NCBI GenBank assembly: GCA_022036555.1
Contig: CM039120.1
Span: 16,314,475 to 16,378,474 of the forward strand
From: Microstegium vimineum
Lineage: Eukaryota; Streptophyta; Magnoliopsida; Poales; Poaceae
Length of the DNA: 64,000 nt
Direction: 5' to 3'
Shown here: in pieces, positions 31,777 through 43,340 of the stretch
Layout: the number at the start of each line of letters is the position of its first letter
How positions within the stretch are numbered: the first letter of the stretch is position 1
Notes under the pieces: generated by a model
Told to the model about the DNA's origin: nothing
Database searches by the model: none
What the model saw: the letters and a program-made list of their open reading frames with translations, nothing else
Program-made: the position numbers and the translations under genes

Positions 31777-34700
31777 CTAGGGTCTCCACATGTTCAAACA
31801 TAAATAGGCCTGACATTGTAACATAAATAGATTACATGACAAATAACAAAAACAATCTAGGCAGCTAAACTGTTCTTCCTTGTCCATCGTGGCGCACTCA
31901 AGGTAACGATTTTTGTGGATGCTTCGCTCAACACTCCTTATTTTTAGTGGATGGTCATCTACAAAGAGACACATGTTGCTGAACTCATTAAATTCATCCA
32001 GGTCGGATACACCATCAACCCCTATAGCTTGTTGCTTTCCAGGAATAACTGCATGCTTTGGCTTGTCGGTACTTTTCTTCTCATTAGGACAAAGGATCTG
32101 TTCAACATAGAAGACTTGTGCGGCACGGTTAGCCATTATCCACGGATCATCTTTGTAGCCTACCTTACTTAGAGCAAGAACTCTGGCCCCATAGTTGTCC
32201 ACTGTGACATGTTTGTCTTCAACTCATTGGCATTGAAACATAGGGACCTGAAATGTAGCATAGTCTAGCTCCCATATGGCATCAGCGATGCCAAAGAACA
32301 TATTTTCATCCCTAGATTTAGAGTCTAAGGCATCACATCGAACTCCACTGTTTTGTGCAATGCTCTTTTAGTCCTTGGACTTGGTACAGAATGTGAAGCC
32401 ACTAATGTCATAGCTTTGCCATGTTGTGACCTGGCGTGATGGTCCAGAAGCCAACACCTTGATGGTGCGTTCCTCAATTGTTTCCCCCTCTGGAATGTCA
32501 AGCTCCTTTAGCCATGAGGTGAAATTATTCTTGTGTTCCTTCATTAACCACTCATCTGTGTGCCCATAATTTTGTTTGCGAAGCTCATCAATATGTTGCT
32601 TGATGAAAGGCTCCATTATTGAGAGTTGATGAAGGATGTTGTGATGTGCCTCGAGGACTAAATTGTAATCTTGGGGGACTAATGTTTTCTTTCCCATCCT
32701 CCCTCTTCCATTCAGCCTCCCATCATGTCTTGACAAAGGCAAACCTATTGCATCCTGGTCTTTTAGGACGATGTTGCAGAATGGACCACCAGACTCAATT
32801 GCCTCTTCGGTTAAGTACCCCTCTACCATGGACGCCTCAGGACGAGCACGAGTTGATACGTAGCCATTAAGTGTTGACATGAAACGCTCATACGTCCACA
32901 TCTCATGCAAATACATGGGACCCAGTGCCTCTATCTGTGGAACCAAGTGCACCACAAGGTGAACCATAATATCGAAGAATGCTGGAGGAAAACACATCTC
33001 GAACTGTGACATTGTCTCCGCTGCAAATTCCTTAAGAGATGTCAACTCGTCATGGTCGATCACCTTCTATGAGATCCTGTTGAAGAAGTAGCACAACCGT
33101 GTGATTGCAACCTTTATCCACACTGGATTTATAGCCCTGATGGCAATAGGGAGGAAAGTAGTCAGCATGGTATGACAATCATGTGAGTTGTAGTTGGTGA
33201 GTGTAAGGTCTTTCATTGACACAATACTTCGTATGTTAGAGCAGAATCCAGATGGGACCTTCAGATTCTTCAACCACACACACATCGAATGTTTCTCATC
33301 ATTGTTGAGGCTGTAGCTTGCTGCCGGGAGATGGTACTTCCCATTTTCTTGAAGAACAGGGTGGAGTTCTTTTTTAATGTCTAACTTTACCATGTCCAGA
33401 CGTGACTTTAGTCCTTCCTTTGTCTTGCCCTTTATGTCTAGCAAGGTTCCAATTAGGCTTTCAAACACGTTCTTCTGAACGTGCATACCATCGATCGCAT
33501 GACGTACGTCTAACTCAGGCCAGTATGACAAATACTCGAAGAAAATAGATTTCTTCTTGAATGTAGCCCCTGGAGTTGGTTTGACATTCTTTCTTGGTTT
33601 TCCGTCTGTTGTCTTCTTCCCGAAAACAAATTTAAAGTTCCTGACTAGGTTGAAAACTCTTTTGCCTTTACTGTTGTCTAGTGGGGCAGTAGACTGGAGT
33701 TCAACGTTATTGTCGAAGTGCTTATCCATCTTCTTCTGGCGGTACCTGTGTCCTTTCGATAAGAAGCATATGTGCCTCATGTACACTATCTTCTTAGATG
33801 CAGTAAGGGACACGTGAACGGTTTCATCTATACATACCACACAACCAACCTTTCCCTTGAACTGCCCTGATAATGTGAAGAGAGCAGGGTAATCGTCGAT
33901 GGTAACAAAGATAATTGCTCTCAACGTCAATGATTCTTGGCGGTACTCGTCCCACATTTTAACACCTGTTTCCCACAATATCTTCATGTCTTCCATTAAG
34001 GGCTCCAAGAAAACATCCATGTCAACTCCAGGCTGTGTAGGTCCAGAGATAAGGATGGTTAGCATGAGATACTTTCGCTTCTGCATCAACCATTGTGGAA
34101 GGTTGTAGATCGTGAGGATCACCGGTCATGTGGTGTGCGTGCTGCTCCTCTCAGCAAATGGATTCATTCCGTCAGTACTCAGTGCAAACCTAACATTTCT
34201 TTGTTCCTTTGCAAAGTCTTCGTGATTGTTATTGAAATCTATCCACTGCTTGCCATCGGCTGGGTGCCGAAGCTTCCCATCGTCTTTGATGTGCTCATTA
34301 GAAGCATGCCAGCTCATAAGTTTGGAATCCTCTAGGTTAGTAAACAAACACCTCAGTCGATCGACCATAGGAAGGTACCATATCACCAAAGTAGGAATCT
34401 TTTTCAGCGCATAATAGTCTACTTCTTCTTTTTCTTTGATCGTGAGTTTTGAACTCTGTTGGGTCTTCTTTCGCTTCTTTCCTTTACACACCACTGAGGC
34501 AGCACCGTGTTCCTCTTTGTAGTCTTTATTCATTTTATACCTACTTGCATTACACTTTGGACAGCTCTCCATGTCCTTATATTCGTCACCTCGATATAGG
34601 ATATAGTGATTTCTACAAGCATGGATCTTCTCAACACCCATCGTGAGTGGACTGATTAGCTTCTTTGCATAGTACGTGTTAGCAGGCCCTTTGTTTTCCT

Positions 34701-34939
34701 TAGGAAGCATGTCTGTGATAATAATCAAGATTGCATCAAAGCCAGCATCACAAATACCAAACCTAGATTTGCATACCAACAACTTTAGCATCAAACACAA
34801 GGTCATGAAATCTTTGGTGCAACCCTTAGACTCATCGTACAAAGGCTCTTTTGCTGCCTTCATCAGGGCCTCCATACCTTTCTTGAAGAACATTGATGGA
34901 TCTTCTGCATGACGACGCAACATTGCCTCCAGGAATTCT
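31777..34939 (-). pseudogene. CACTA transposase (TNPD type), main part
   Basis: Minus strand, in coding order. 34939-34126: zinc-binding-like CPKCNASRY with KIHACRNHYILYRGDEYKD. 34122-33067: Transposase_21/TNP2-like domain with PTQPGVDMDVFLEPLMEDM, DDYPALFTLSGQFKGKVGC, HAIDGMHVQKNVFESLIG. 33063-32368: DUF4218-like with MCFPPAFFDIMVHL and MWTYERFM. Then DUF4216-like to 31777 with VGYKDDPWIMANRAAQVFYVEQ. In-frame stops occur between segments (34123-34125, 33064-33066 and near 32220). The 5' end continues beyond the copia at 46787. This enzyme would cut CACTA ends; the copy is inactive. Confidence 0.85.
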
Positions 34940-36205
34940 TGAAAGTGCAACCAAGCCCTAAAGTGGGTTTTGGTGACATGATAACATATTTAGGAAACTA
35001 ATGAGACTTTGTGAGTATGACAAGCAGGTTAAACTTAAGGAGGTTGATCAACAGGTTGGCGGACCCCTCCAATTACAAAACTGCATGGCAACAAGCTCAA
35101 AGCATTTAAATTCTTTTATACTTTGAATTTGAGTTAGGTATGCCGTACTATAAAGAGGGATTCAACACGCATGCCAACAAGTGAACCAAATGCATTTCTA
35201 TCCATATACATCACACCTCCACATACATAGTAGGCAAAACAGCCAGCTATTCGAAGATCATCTTGTTGTTGTTTCTGCCAGGCCGGCAGTGCCGGGCTAC
35301 AGGCCGACACTGCCGCGACTTGTTCATCCTTTGGACAGTGAGAAGGTATTTAACACCCCCTCACTCCCTTCCAACGGCTAGTTCTACCATTCACTCATTC
35401 TTACTTTGCAAGACACAAAAAGAGAAGCTCATCTCTTGCTCTCCCTTCTCCCTTGGTGCTCATCCACTCTCCTCCATTGATTTACAATCATACTTTGAGA
35501 GATTGAGCCTCCAAGCTTTGAGAAGAAGCTTCTCCCTCGGATCTTCACTCCTACAAGCATTTGGTTTGTGTGGTGGCCGGCGGTTTGAGTTCTTTACTCT
35601 TGGAGCTTTGCTCCTAGCCGGCTAGAGGTTGCCCTTGAGCTTGCCTCCTTCGTGTGGCAGCCTAGTGAAGTTTGTATCACCCATCATTTGCTAATACACT
35701 TCTCTCATCTTAAGGGTTCATTCTCTTGACTTGAGACCGAGGAAAGAGCTAGCCTTTTTGGTGAGCTTGAGCCTTGTGTGGCGCACCTCAACAACGTGGA
35801 CGTAGGCAAGCCTTGGTGGCGAGCTGAACCACGGGTCAAATATTGTGTCACCGTGTGCTTGTTACTTTACATTCTTATATCTTATGTGCAAGGTGATTTC
35901 TAAGGTTTGGACCCGATCTACTTCGTGAGTGTGTTGCTACCATCTTCAGGTGGTACTAGAGGTTCCTTACACCTCTAGGAAGGTTTCTATTCAAGCACAA
36001 TTTCCATTATAGCTTTACATTTTGAATTGTGCTAGATTCTGTTTGGTGACCAGCACTGCTGCCCAGAGACCAGCAGTGCCGACCACCCCGGTAGTGTTGG
36101 CCTCAAGCCCGGCAGTGTCGGCCTCCCTGCTAACAGAAAGTTTGTAGTTTATTTTTAAGCAGGCCTATTCACCCCCCCCCCCTCTAGGCCAATCAGGTCC
36201 TTACA
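34940..36205 (+). repeat. 5' LTR of the copia element
   Basis: 1266 bp, TG...CA. CTATAAAGAGG (35150-35160) is the likely TATA box, with an identical counterpart at 45736. Holds two clusters of the CCGGCAGTGCCGG-type palindrome: a pair starting at 35283 and 35304, and a row of four at 36050, 36070, 36088 and 36109. Confidence 0.95.
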
Positions 36206-36206
36206 A

Positions 36207-36224
36207 GTGGTATCAAAGCAAGGT
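36207..36224 (+). promoter_or_regulatory. Primer-binding site of the copia element
   Basis: GTGGTATCAAAGCAAGG directly after the LTR: it begins with TGGTATC, complementary to the 3' end of initiator-methionine tRNA, the usual primer of Ty1/copia elements. One base differs from the common TGGTATCAGAGC. Confidence 0.85.
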
Positions 36225-36255
36225 TACCTCAGAAAGCACTTCACCGTGTGAGGTA

Positions 36256-39129
36256 ATGGCCGAAGAGGGAAAAGCCAAGGAGGTTGACCCCAAGATGGTT
36301 GATCCAAAGGCCATGGATGTGCACACCACGGATAGCAGCGAGGATAGTGAAAAGTCAGAAAATTATCTGACCTCTGCTGGTATGTCCGAGAGAGAGTAGG
36401 CAAGAAGAATAGAAGCAAGAAGATTGAGAAAAGAAGGAAAAAGATTACAAAAGGAAAAAAAGCTCTCAATGAAGCTAGAAGCTTGAAGCTAGCCGAGAAG
36501 CTTCATAGAAGAGAAGTTAGAGCTCTCAAGAAGGAGCTAAAGGCAAAGGAGGAGGAGCTCAAGAAAAGCAAAGAGCAAGCCTCTCAAGTAGAGGTTGATT
36601 CTAGTAGCTCCGATGGTGATGATGATGTATCATACCAAGCCTCCAAGATTGCAAAGAAGGATAAGAAGAAGAAGAAGAAGGATGATGGCAGCAAGAAATA
36701 CTTCGCCATATCCTTTGATTATTCATCTATTTCTAAACATGAGCATAAACCTTTATTCCATGTTCCCGCGGGCAAATTGCCTCACTTTGATGGGACTAAC
36801 TTTGCCAAATGGAAACACTTGATGAAAGCTTATCTTGTAGGTCTTCACCCCGGTGCTTGGGAGATTGTGCATAATGGATGTGATCCTCCGGTTGATCCCA
36901 CAAGCCCCACCACCACCGAGCTCCGTTGCATACAACTTAATGCACAAGCAACTAGTGTGTTGCTAAGTGCATTGGATGGTGATGAGTACAACAAGGTCAT
37001 GGGCTTGGAGGTTGCCAAGGAAATATGGGACACTTTGCATCTTGCACATGAGGGTGTGAGCAAAGTGAGACAATCCAAAATTGATCTATTCATGGTTTGT
37101 GATCAATGAAGGTGAAGGGCCACAAGAAATGTTTGATAGATTGATGACCATTGTGGGGAATATAAGAGGATTTGGTGGTGAAGAAGTCAATGATCACAAG
37201 GTTGTCAAGATCATGCTTGAAGCCTATTCCCCAAGGAATGAGACCGTTGTGACATTGATTAGAGATAAGAAGAGGTTTGAATACTTCACACCAAGTGATG
37301 TGCTTGGAAGGATCATTAACTTTGATCTACAAAGAGAAGAAGCACAAGAGAGAAAGAAGCTTGGAGAGATGCAAGCAAGGTTGGAGGGCATGAAGATCAA
37401 GGAAGTGGCTCTCAAGGAAAACAAGAGCACAAGAAAAACAGCTCCTAGCTGCCCCAAAAACAGCAAGCAAGCATCCTCAAGCAAAGCTCAAGCAAGCAAG
37501 GTCATCAAGCATCAACCCGAAGCTTCAACATCAAGTGATGGTGCTAGTGAAGATGAGCAAGAAGAAAACATTGATGACATGGCCCTATTCATGAGAAGAT
37601 TCAACAAGGGCATAAAGAGCAATGTGTACAAGCTCATGAAGAGGAAGTTCCCAATCAAGAAATCAAGAACTTGCTTTAGGTGTGGTAGCACCGAACACTT
37701 CATTACTGATTGCCCAAACAAGAAGGAAGAAAACAAATTTGGCAAAGGCAAGAGAGAAGACAAGGGTGACTACAAGAAAGGCAAGAGATTTGGAGGTGAA
37801 GCTCACATTGGACACGGTTGGGATGAATCAACCGATAGCTCAAGTGAAGAAGAGGAGATGGCCACAATTGCTATCCAAAAGCCATCCACTTCACCAAGGC
37901 TCTTCAACAACATGTCCGATGATGAAGAAAGCTTCCCTCACACTTGTCTCATGGCAAAGGGTGAGAAGGTAAAATCAAAACCGAAACCCCTAGCTCCTTT
38001 CCCAAAAGACATCTCTAGTAGTGATTCTAGTGATTGCTCTAGTGATGATGAATCTAGTGATGAAGAGATAAAAGAAATAACTAGTAACATGGATCCTAAG
38101 ACCAAACTCTTCATTGCTAACATATTGGATGAATTCGAGGCAACCAAGGTTGAGCTAGCATCTAGAGAGAAAACTCTTATTAAACAAGAGGATCTTTACA
38201 TTGCTAGTGACGAAGCCCTTGCATTAGAGAGGAGTGAGGTGAGCTCTTTGACCAAGGCCTTGGATAAGGAACAAAAAGCCCATGCTCTCACTAAGAAGGA
38301 GTGTGATGACCTCAAGCAAAAGCATTGTGGGTTAGTTGAAAAGCATCAAGAGCTTGAGGCACAATACTCTCTTCTTTGGGAGGGCAACTCACATCTCTCT
38401 AAAGCAAATGATGCATCTTCTCCAACCACTAGCCAAGGTTGTAGAAAATGCTATAATATTGATATGAATGCCTATTCCACTAACCTTGCCAACATGGAGG
38501 CTATGAAGAAAGAGATAGCAAGGCTCAACAATGTCATTTCAGTTTCAAAGAAGAATGACAAAGACAAAGTTGAGCCAAAGAAGATCCAATACAAGGATGG
38601 AAGGAATCCATCAATCAAAGATGGGCTTGGACACACTCAAGGTGGCAAAATCAATGGTAGAAAAATGATCAAAGGCATTGAGTGTGTCAAGTTTGAGAAG
38701 AAGGGAAGCATTGGTGCAGATAAGCCTGCACAAACAGCTGCTCTGCTAGACCAGAGGCCGATAGTGCCGGACCTCAGGCCGGCAGTGTCGCTCCCCAAGA
38801 AAGGGAAGGCTACCATTGCTTCACCTGATCAAGCTCAAGCCAAAGTACATGCCAAGAGGATGCCCCAGCAAAAGCAGGTTTCTCAGAAACCCAAGGACTC
38901 AATCTGGGTGGCCAAAAACAAGTTTGCCTATCAACCCAAGACAAGTTCACCCCAAGGAAGCTTGTCCTCATGTTACATGTTAAAGTGCAATGACTATGGT
39001 AAAGTCATTGCTGAATTTGTGGGTGATGAGAAACATGATAAAAGAAGCATGAACATTTGGGTTCCTAAAATTGTGGTTACTAACATGCAAGGCCCCAAGA
39101 TTGATTGTGGACATAAATCTAGGAACTAA
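36256..39129 (+). pseudogene. Gag of the copia element
   Basis: ATG 36256. N-terminal 50 codons, then TAG near 36397-36399 and a shift in an A run near 36460. Next a Lys/Glu-rich coiled coil (36483-36640), the gag core (FDGTNFAKWKHLMKAYL; ELRCIQLNAQATSVLLSALDGDEYNKV; AKEIWDTLHLAHEGVSKVRQSKIDL), a small deletion/shift at about 37100, then GPQEMFDRLMTIVGNIRGFG and the zinc knuckle CFRCGSTEHFITDC (codons 37674-37715). The long Ser/Asp and coiled-coil tail is as in SIRE gag. The last part (38750-38790) contains a pair of the 13-bp palindrome inside coding sequence. Stop TAA at 39127-39129. Confidence 0.85.
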
Positions 39130-39168
39130 ATTGTTTTGTAGGCATACTCCTCCGGTGGATCAAGTTGG

Positions 39169-40680
39169 GTGCTTGATAGTGGATGTACAAATCATATGAC
39201 CGGAGAGAAGAGTATGTTCTCATCATATTCCCCTACATCAAATGCAAGTGAGAATATTGTCTTCGGTGACAACTCCAAAGGGGAAGTGATTGGTCTTGGT
39301 AAAGTTGCTATTACTCTTGATCATTCCATCTCAAATGTTTTACATGTGAATTCGTTGAGTTACAACTTATTGTCCGTTTCTCAATTATGTGAGATGGGCT
39401 TCAATTGTCTCTTTACGGATAAGGGTGTGGAAGTCTTTAAGAGGGAGGATTCCTCTATTGTCTTTATGGGTCATTTGAAGGGCAAGCTTTACCTAGTTGA
39501 TTTCAAAAAAAGTAAAGCTAAGCTTGAGACTTATTTAGTGGCAAAATCTAGCATGGGTTGGCTATGGCATCGCCGACTAGCTCATGTTGGGATGAGGAAC
39601 TTGGCCAAACTCTTGAAAGATGAACACATTCTTGGACTAACAAATGTTCATTTTGAGAAGGATAGAATTTGTAGCGCTTGCCAAGCCGGAAAGCAAGTAG
39701 GTGCACCTCACCCACCAAAGAGCATTGTCTCCACCAAGCAACCATTGGAGCTAATTCACATGGATCTCTTTGGACCGGTGGCCTACCTAAGCATTGGCGG
39801 TAACAAACATGGTTTAGTTATTGTTGATGATTTTACTCGATTCACTTGGGTGTTTTTCATGTATGATAAGGCACAAGTGCAAGAAAAGGTGAAAACCTTC
39901 ATTAGAAGATCACAAAGAGAATTCAGGTTCCAAATCAAGAAAGTTCGTAGTGACAATGGAACCGAATTCAAGGACACTCAAGTGGAGGATTTTCTTGATG
40001 ATGAGGGCATCAAGCATGAGTTTTCAGTTCCATACACCCCTCAACAAAATGGTATAGTAGAGAGGAAGAACCAGACACTCATTGACATGGCAAGGACAAT
40101 GCTAGATGAGTACAAGACTTCGGATATCTTTTGGGCCGAAGCCGTCAACACCGCTTGCCATGCCATCAACCGGCTCTATCTACACAAGATCTTGAAGAAG
40201 ACTTCATATGAACTCCTAACCGGTAACAAACCAAAGGTGTCTTACTTTAGAGTTTTTGGGTGCAAGTGTTTCATACTTAACAAGAAACCCAAAACCTCTA
40301 AGTTTGCACCTAAAGTTGATGAAGGTTTTCTTCTTGGTTATGGATCAAATGAGCATGCCTATCGTGTATTCAACAAGACCTTAGGGAAAATTGAAATCAT
40401 GATAGATGTGACATTTGATGAATCTAATGGCTCTCAAGTAGAGCAAATTGATCAAGTGATTGTAGGTAATGAGGAACCACCATGTGAAGCAATCAAGAAC
40501 TTGGCTATTGGTGACATTAGGCCACAAGAAATCCAAGCCATAGATGTGGAACTTCAAAATGATGAAGCTACTGCCTCAAGATTTGAAGAAGAAGGGCCAG
40601 CAGTGCTCCCTGGTCAGGGCTCTGCCCCTGTGGCCGGCACTGCCGGGCCAGAGGCCGGCACTACCGGACCCAACATATAG
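39169..40680 (+). CDS. Protease-integrase part of copia pol
   Basis: Open for about 500 codons. Protease active site WVLDSGCTNHMTG (D-S-G) at the start. Integrase: GAG-pre-integrase region with WHRRLAHVGMRNLAKL, zinc-binding H and C residues (CSACQAGK), then HMDLFGPV, VIVDDFTRFTWVFF, VRSDNGTEF and PQQNGIVERKN, giving the D,D-35-E triad, followed by FGCKCFILNKK. The last 60 codons are acidic linker with a pair of the 13-bp palindrome (40634, 40655) coding an AGTAGPEAGTTG-like stretch. TAG at 40678-40680 truncates it before RT. In the family these parts process the polyprotein and insert the cDNA. Confidence 0.9.
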   Translation: MLDSGCTNHMTGEKSMFSSYSPTSNASENIVFGDNSKGEVIGLGKVAITLDHSISNVLHVNSLSYNLLSVSQLCEMGFNCLFTDKGVEVFKREDSSIVFMGHLKGKLYLVDFKKSKAKLETYLVAKSSMGWLWHRRLAHVGMRNLAKLLKDEHILGLTNVHFEKDRICSACQAGKQVGAPHPPKSIVSTKQPLELIHMDLFGPVAYLSIGGNKHGLVIVDDFTRFTWVFFMYDKAQVQEKVKTFIRRSQREFRFQIKKVRSDNGTEFKDTQVEDFLDDEGIKHEFSVPYTPQQNGIVERKNQTLIDMARTMLDEYKTSDIFWAEAVNTACHAINRLYLHKILKKTSYELLTGNKPKVSYFRVFGCKCFILNKKPKTSKFAPKVDEGFLLGYGSNEHAYRVFNKTLGKIEIMIDVTFDESNGSQVEQIDQVIVGNEEPPCEAIKNLAIGDIRPQEIQAIDVELQNDEATASRFEEEGPAVLPGQGSAPVAGTAGPEAGTTGPNI

Positions 40681-42430
40681 GCAGCAGCTACTTTACCTGC
40701 TACTCCAAGGAACCTACAACCAATATTTGAAGAGTATGAGTATGATATTCAAGCTGATCAACAAGAAGCCACAGAACACCCAAGACTGAGGCAAACAATT
40801 CAAAAGGATCACACATACTTGGGAGTCTTCGAAGGGGGATAACTACTCGTTCACATTTGGCAAATTTTTGTCAATTTTACTCTTTTGTCTCCTCTTTGGA
40901 ACCTCTCAAGGTTGATCAAGCTCTAGATGATCCGGATTGGGTGATGGCCATGCAAGAAGAGCTAAATAGATTTGAAAGGAACAAGGTGTGGTCATTAGTG
41001 GAAAGACCCAACACTAATGTGATTGGAACCAAGTGGGTCTTCCGCAACAAGCAAGACAAGCAAGGCGTGGTGACAAGGAACAAGTCAAGATTTGTGGCTC
41101 AAAGATTTACTCAAGTGGAGGGCCTGGACTTTGAAGAGACATATGCACTAGTGGCTAGGCTTGAAGTAATTCGAATGCTTTTGGCCTATGCTGCCCATCA
41201 TGATTTCAAGCTTCATCAAATGGATGCGAAGAGTGCATTCCTCAATGGCCCTATCCAAGAGCTAGTCTATATTGAGCAGCCACCGGGCTTTGAAGATCCC
41301 AAGTTTCCACATCATGTCTTCAAGCTCCACAAGGCGCTCTATGGGCTTAAGCAAGCACCAAGAGCATGGTATGAATGCCTTAAGGGCTTTCTACTCAAAC
41401 ATGGCTTTGAAATAGGCAAAGCGGATCCTACTCTATTCACTCGTAAACTTGATAAAGAAATCTTTGTGTGCCAAATATATGTCGATGACATAATATTTGG
41501 TAGTACTAACCAATCCCTTTGTGATGAGTTTAGTAGGATCATGACTAAGAGATTTGAGATGTCCATGATGGGTGAGCTAAAGTTCTTCCTCGGTTTTCAA
41601 ATCAAGCAACTCAAGGAAGGAACTTTCTTATGCCAAACCAAGTACACCCATGACATGTTGAGAAAGTTTGACATGGTGAATGCTAAGCCCATCAAGAACC
41701 CCATGCCAACTAATGGACATCTTGATCTAGATGAAGGAGGGAAATCAGTGGACATAAAGGTATATCGCTCCATGATTGGATCTCTCCTTTACTTATGTGC
41801 ATCTAGGCCGGACATAATGCTTAGTGTGTGCATGTGTGCTAGATTTCAAGCTAACCCTAAAGAGTGCCACTTGGTGGCCGTTAAGAGAATTTTGAGATAT
41901 CTAGTTTTCACTCCTAACCATGGCTTATGGTATCCTAAGGGCTCTAAGTTCGATCTACTTGGGTATTCGGATTCCGATTACGCCGGTTGCAAGGTAGACC
42001 GAAAAAGCACTTCGGGACGTGTCAATTCCTTGGATGGTCCCTAGTGTCTTGGAGTTCTAAGAAGCAAAATTGTGTAGCCCTTTCCACCGTCGAGGTCGAG
42101 TATGTTGCAGCCGGCGCATGTTGTGCTCAACTACTTTGGATGAGGCAAACCTTAAAAGATTTCGAATGTCAATTCACCAAGATACCTCTCTTGTTTGATA
42201 ACAAGAGTGCCATTAAACTTGCAAACAACCTGGTTAGTCACTCTAGAACCAAACACATAGACATCTATCATCACTTCTTGAGAGACCACGAATTAAAAGG
42301 AGATATCGCAACTCGCCATGTGAGCACCGATAAGCAACTAGCCGATATCTTCACCAAGCCTCTCGATGAGACAAGGTTTTGTGCTTTGCGTAGTGAGCTG
42401 AATATACTTGATTCTCGTAACGTGGTTTGA
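40681..42430 (+). pseudogene. Reverse transcriptase and RNase H part of copia pol
   Basis: Linker 40681-40840 in frame with integrase, then a shift near 40800. From 40857: ALDDPDWVMAMQEELNRFERNKVW, GTKWVFRNKQD, QMDAKSAFLNG, the catalytic YVDDIIFG, and LGFQIKQLKEGTFLCQTKY. RNase H begins at SDSDYAGCKVDRKSTSG; a one-base loss near 42017 shifts the frame (42044 TAG), and it continues as WSSKKQNCVALSTVEVEYVA, LLFDNKSAIKLA, KHIDIYHHFLRD, DIFTKPLDE to TGA 42428-42430. Two shifts and the upstream TAG make it inactive. Confidence 0.9.
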
Positions 42431-43340
42431 TTTATAACACACATTTGTTTGTCCACCTAGCGACTTAGGTAAAACTTTGAAAAGTTTCAATTATGTGCTT
42501 CAAAACCGTTTTTGAAAGAAACTTGAATGTGTTGGTCATAGTATGATTGTTGATTTGCTTACTGACCAGCACATGGCAAGGGGTATATGTCCACAAGTGC
42601 ATAAATATATAGTATGAAGGTGGCATAGTGTCTTACTACCTGGCTGGGCCAGCAGTGCCAGTCCCAGGCCAGCAGTGCCGGGGAGGCCGGCAGTGTCGGG
42701 ACTTAAACCGACCAGAGGGTCGGGCTCAAGTCCTCCCTCTCGGGTTTTGCTTCATCTCTTCACCCCAACCCAAGGGGACTCCATCCCAACTCATACCCCT
42801 TCAACAGAAACACCTCTCCTCTCCTCCCTCAACTCCAAGGAGACCTAGGGAGCCCGGAGGTCCCTCTCCTCTTCCCCGACAGTGCTGGCCCTTTGGAAGT
42901 GTTGTCATTGGAGGAGGTGTGGAGGATCTTCCTCCCTGCGTCAAGCTCCATTCTAGCCCGACCTTCTTCATCCTCACCCCTCTCTTTCAAAGGTAATAAC
43001 TTGTAACCCTAACTTGGGTCGATCTATGCAATGTATGGTTCTTGAGATGGGATTTAGGTTGTTAGTAGTTGCATTATGTATAGTAATGTATCTCCAGTAG
43101 TTAGATTTGATCAAAACTTAGTTTCAATGGAGGATTGATGAAGCATGTATAGGTGTTGTCTACACCAGGCCGGCAGTGCCGGCCTCCAAGGCGGCAGTGC
43201 CGGACCCTGGGTGGCAGCACCAATGCATATGCTTCTACAATCATCCTTTGACCCTAATTTTTGGTTAAATCTCTCCACTAGAGTTCCAAATACTATTCTT
43301 AGTGCAGCAACTTAACCTCTTCTCCTTTTTAAATGCATAG
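42431..43340 (+). other. Non-coding region between pol and extra ORF of the copia
   Basis: No coding signal. Contains palindrome sites starting at about 42649, 42669, 42687, 42876, 43170 and 43191. The region could hold a promoter or splice acceptor for the extra ORF; TAATAACTTGTAACCC near 42993 shows nothing decisive. Confidence 0.5.
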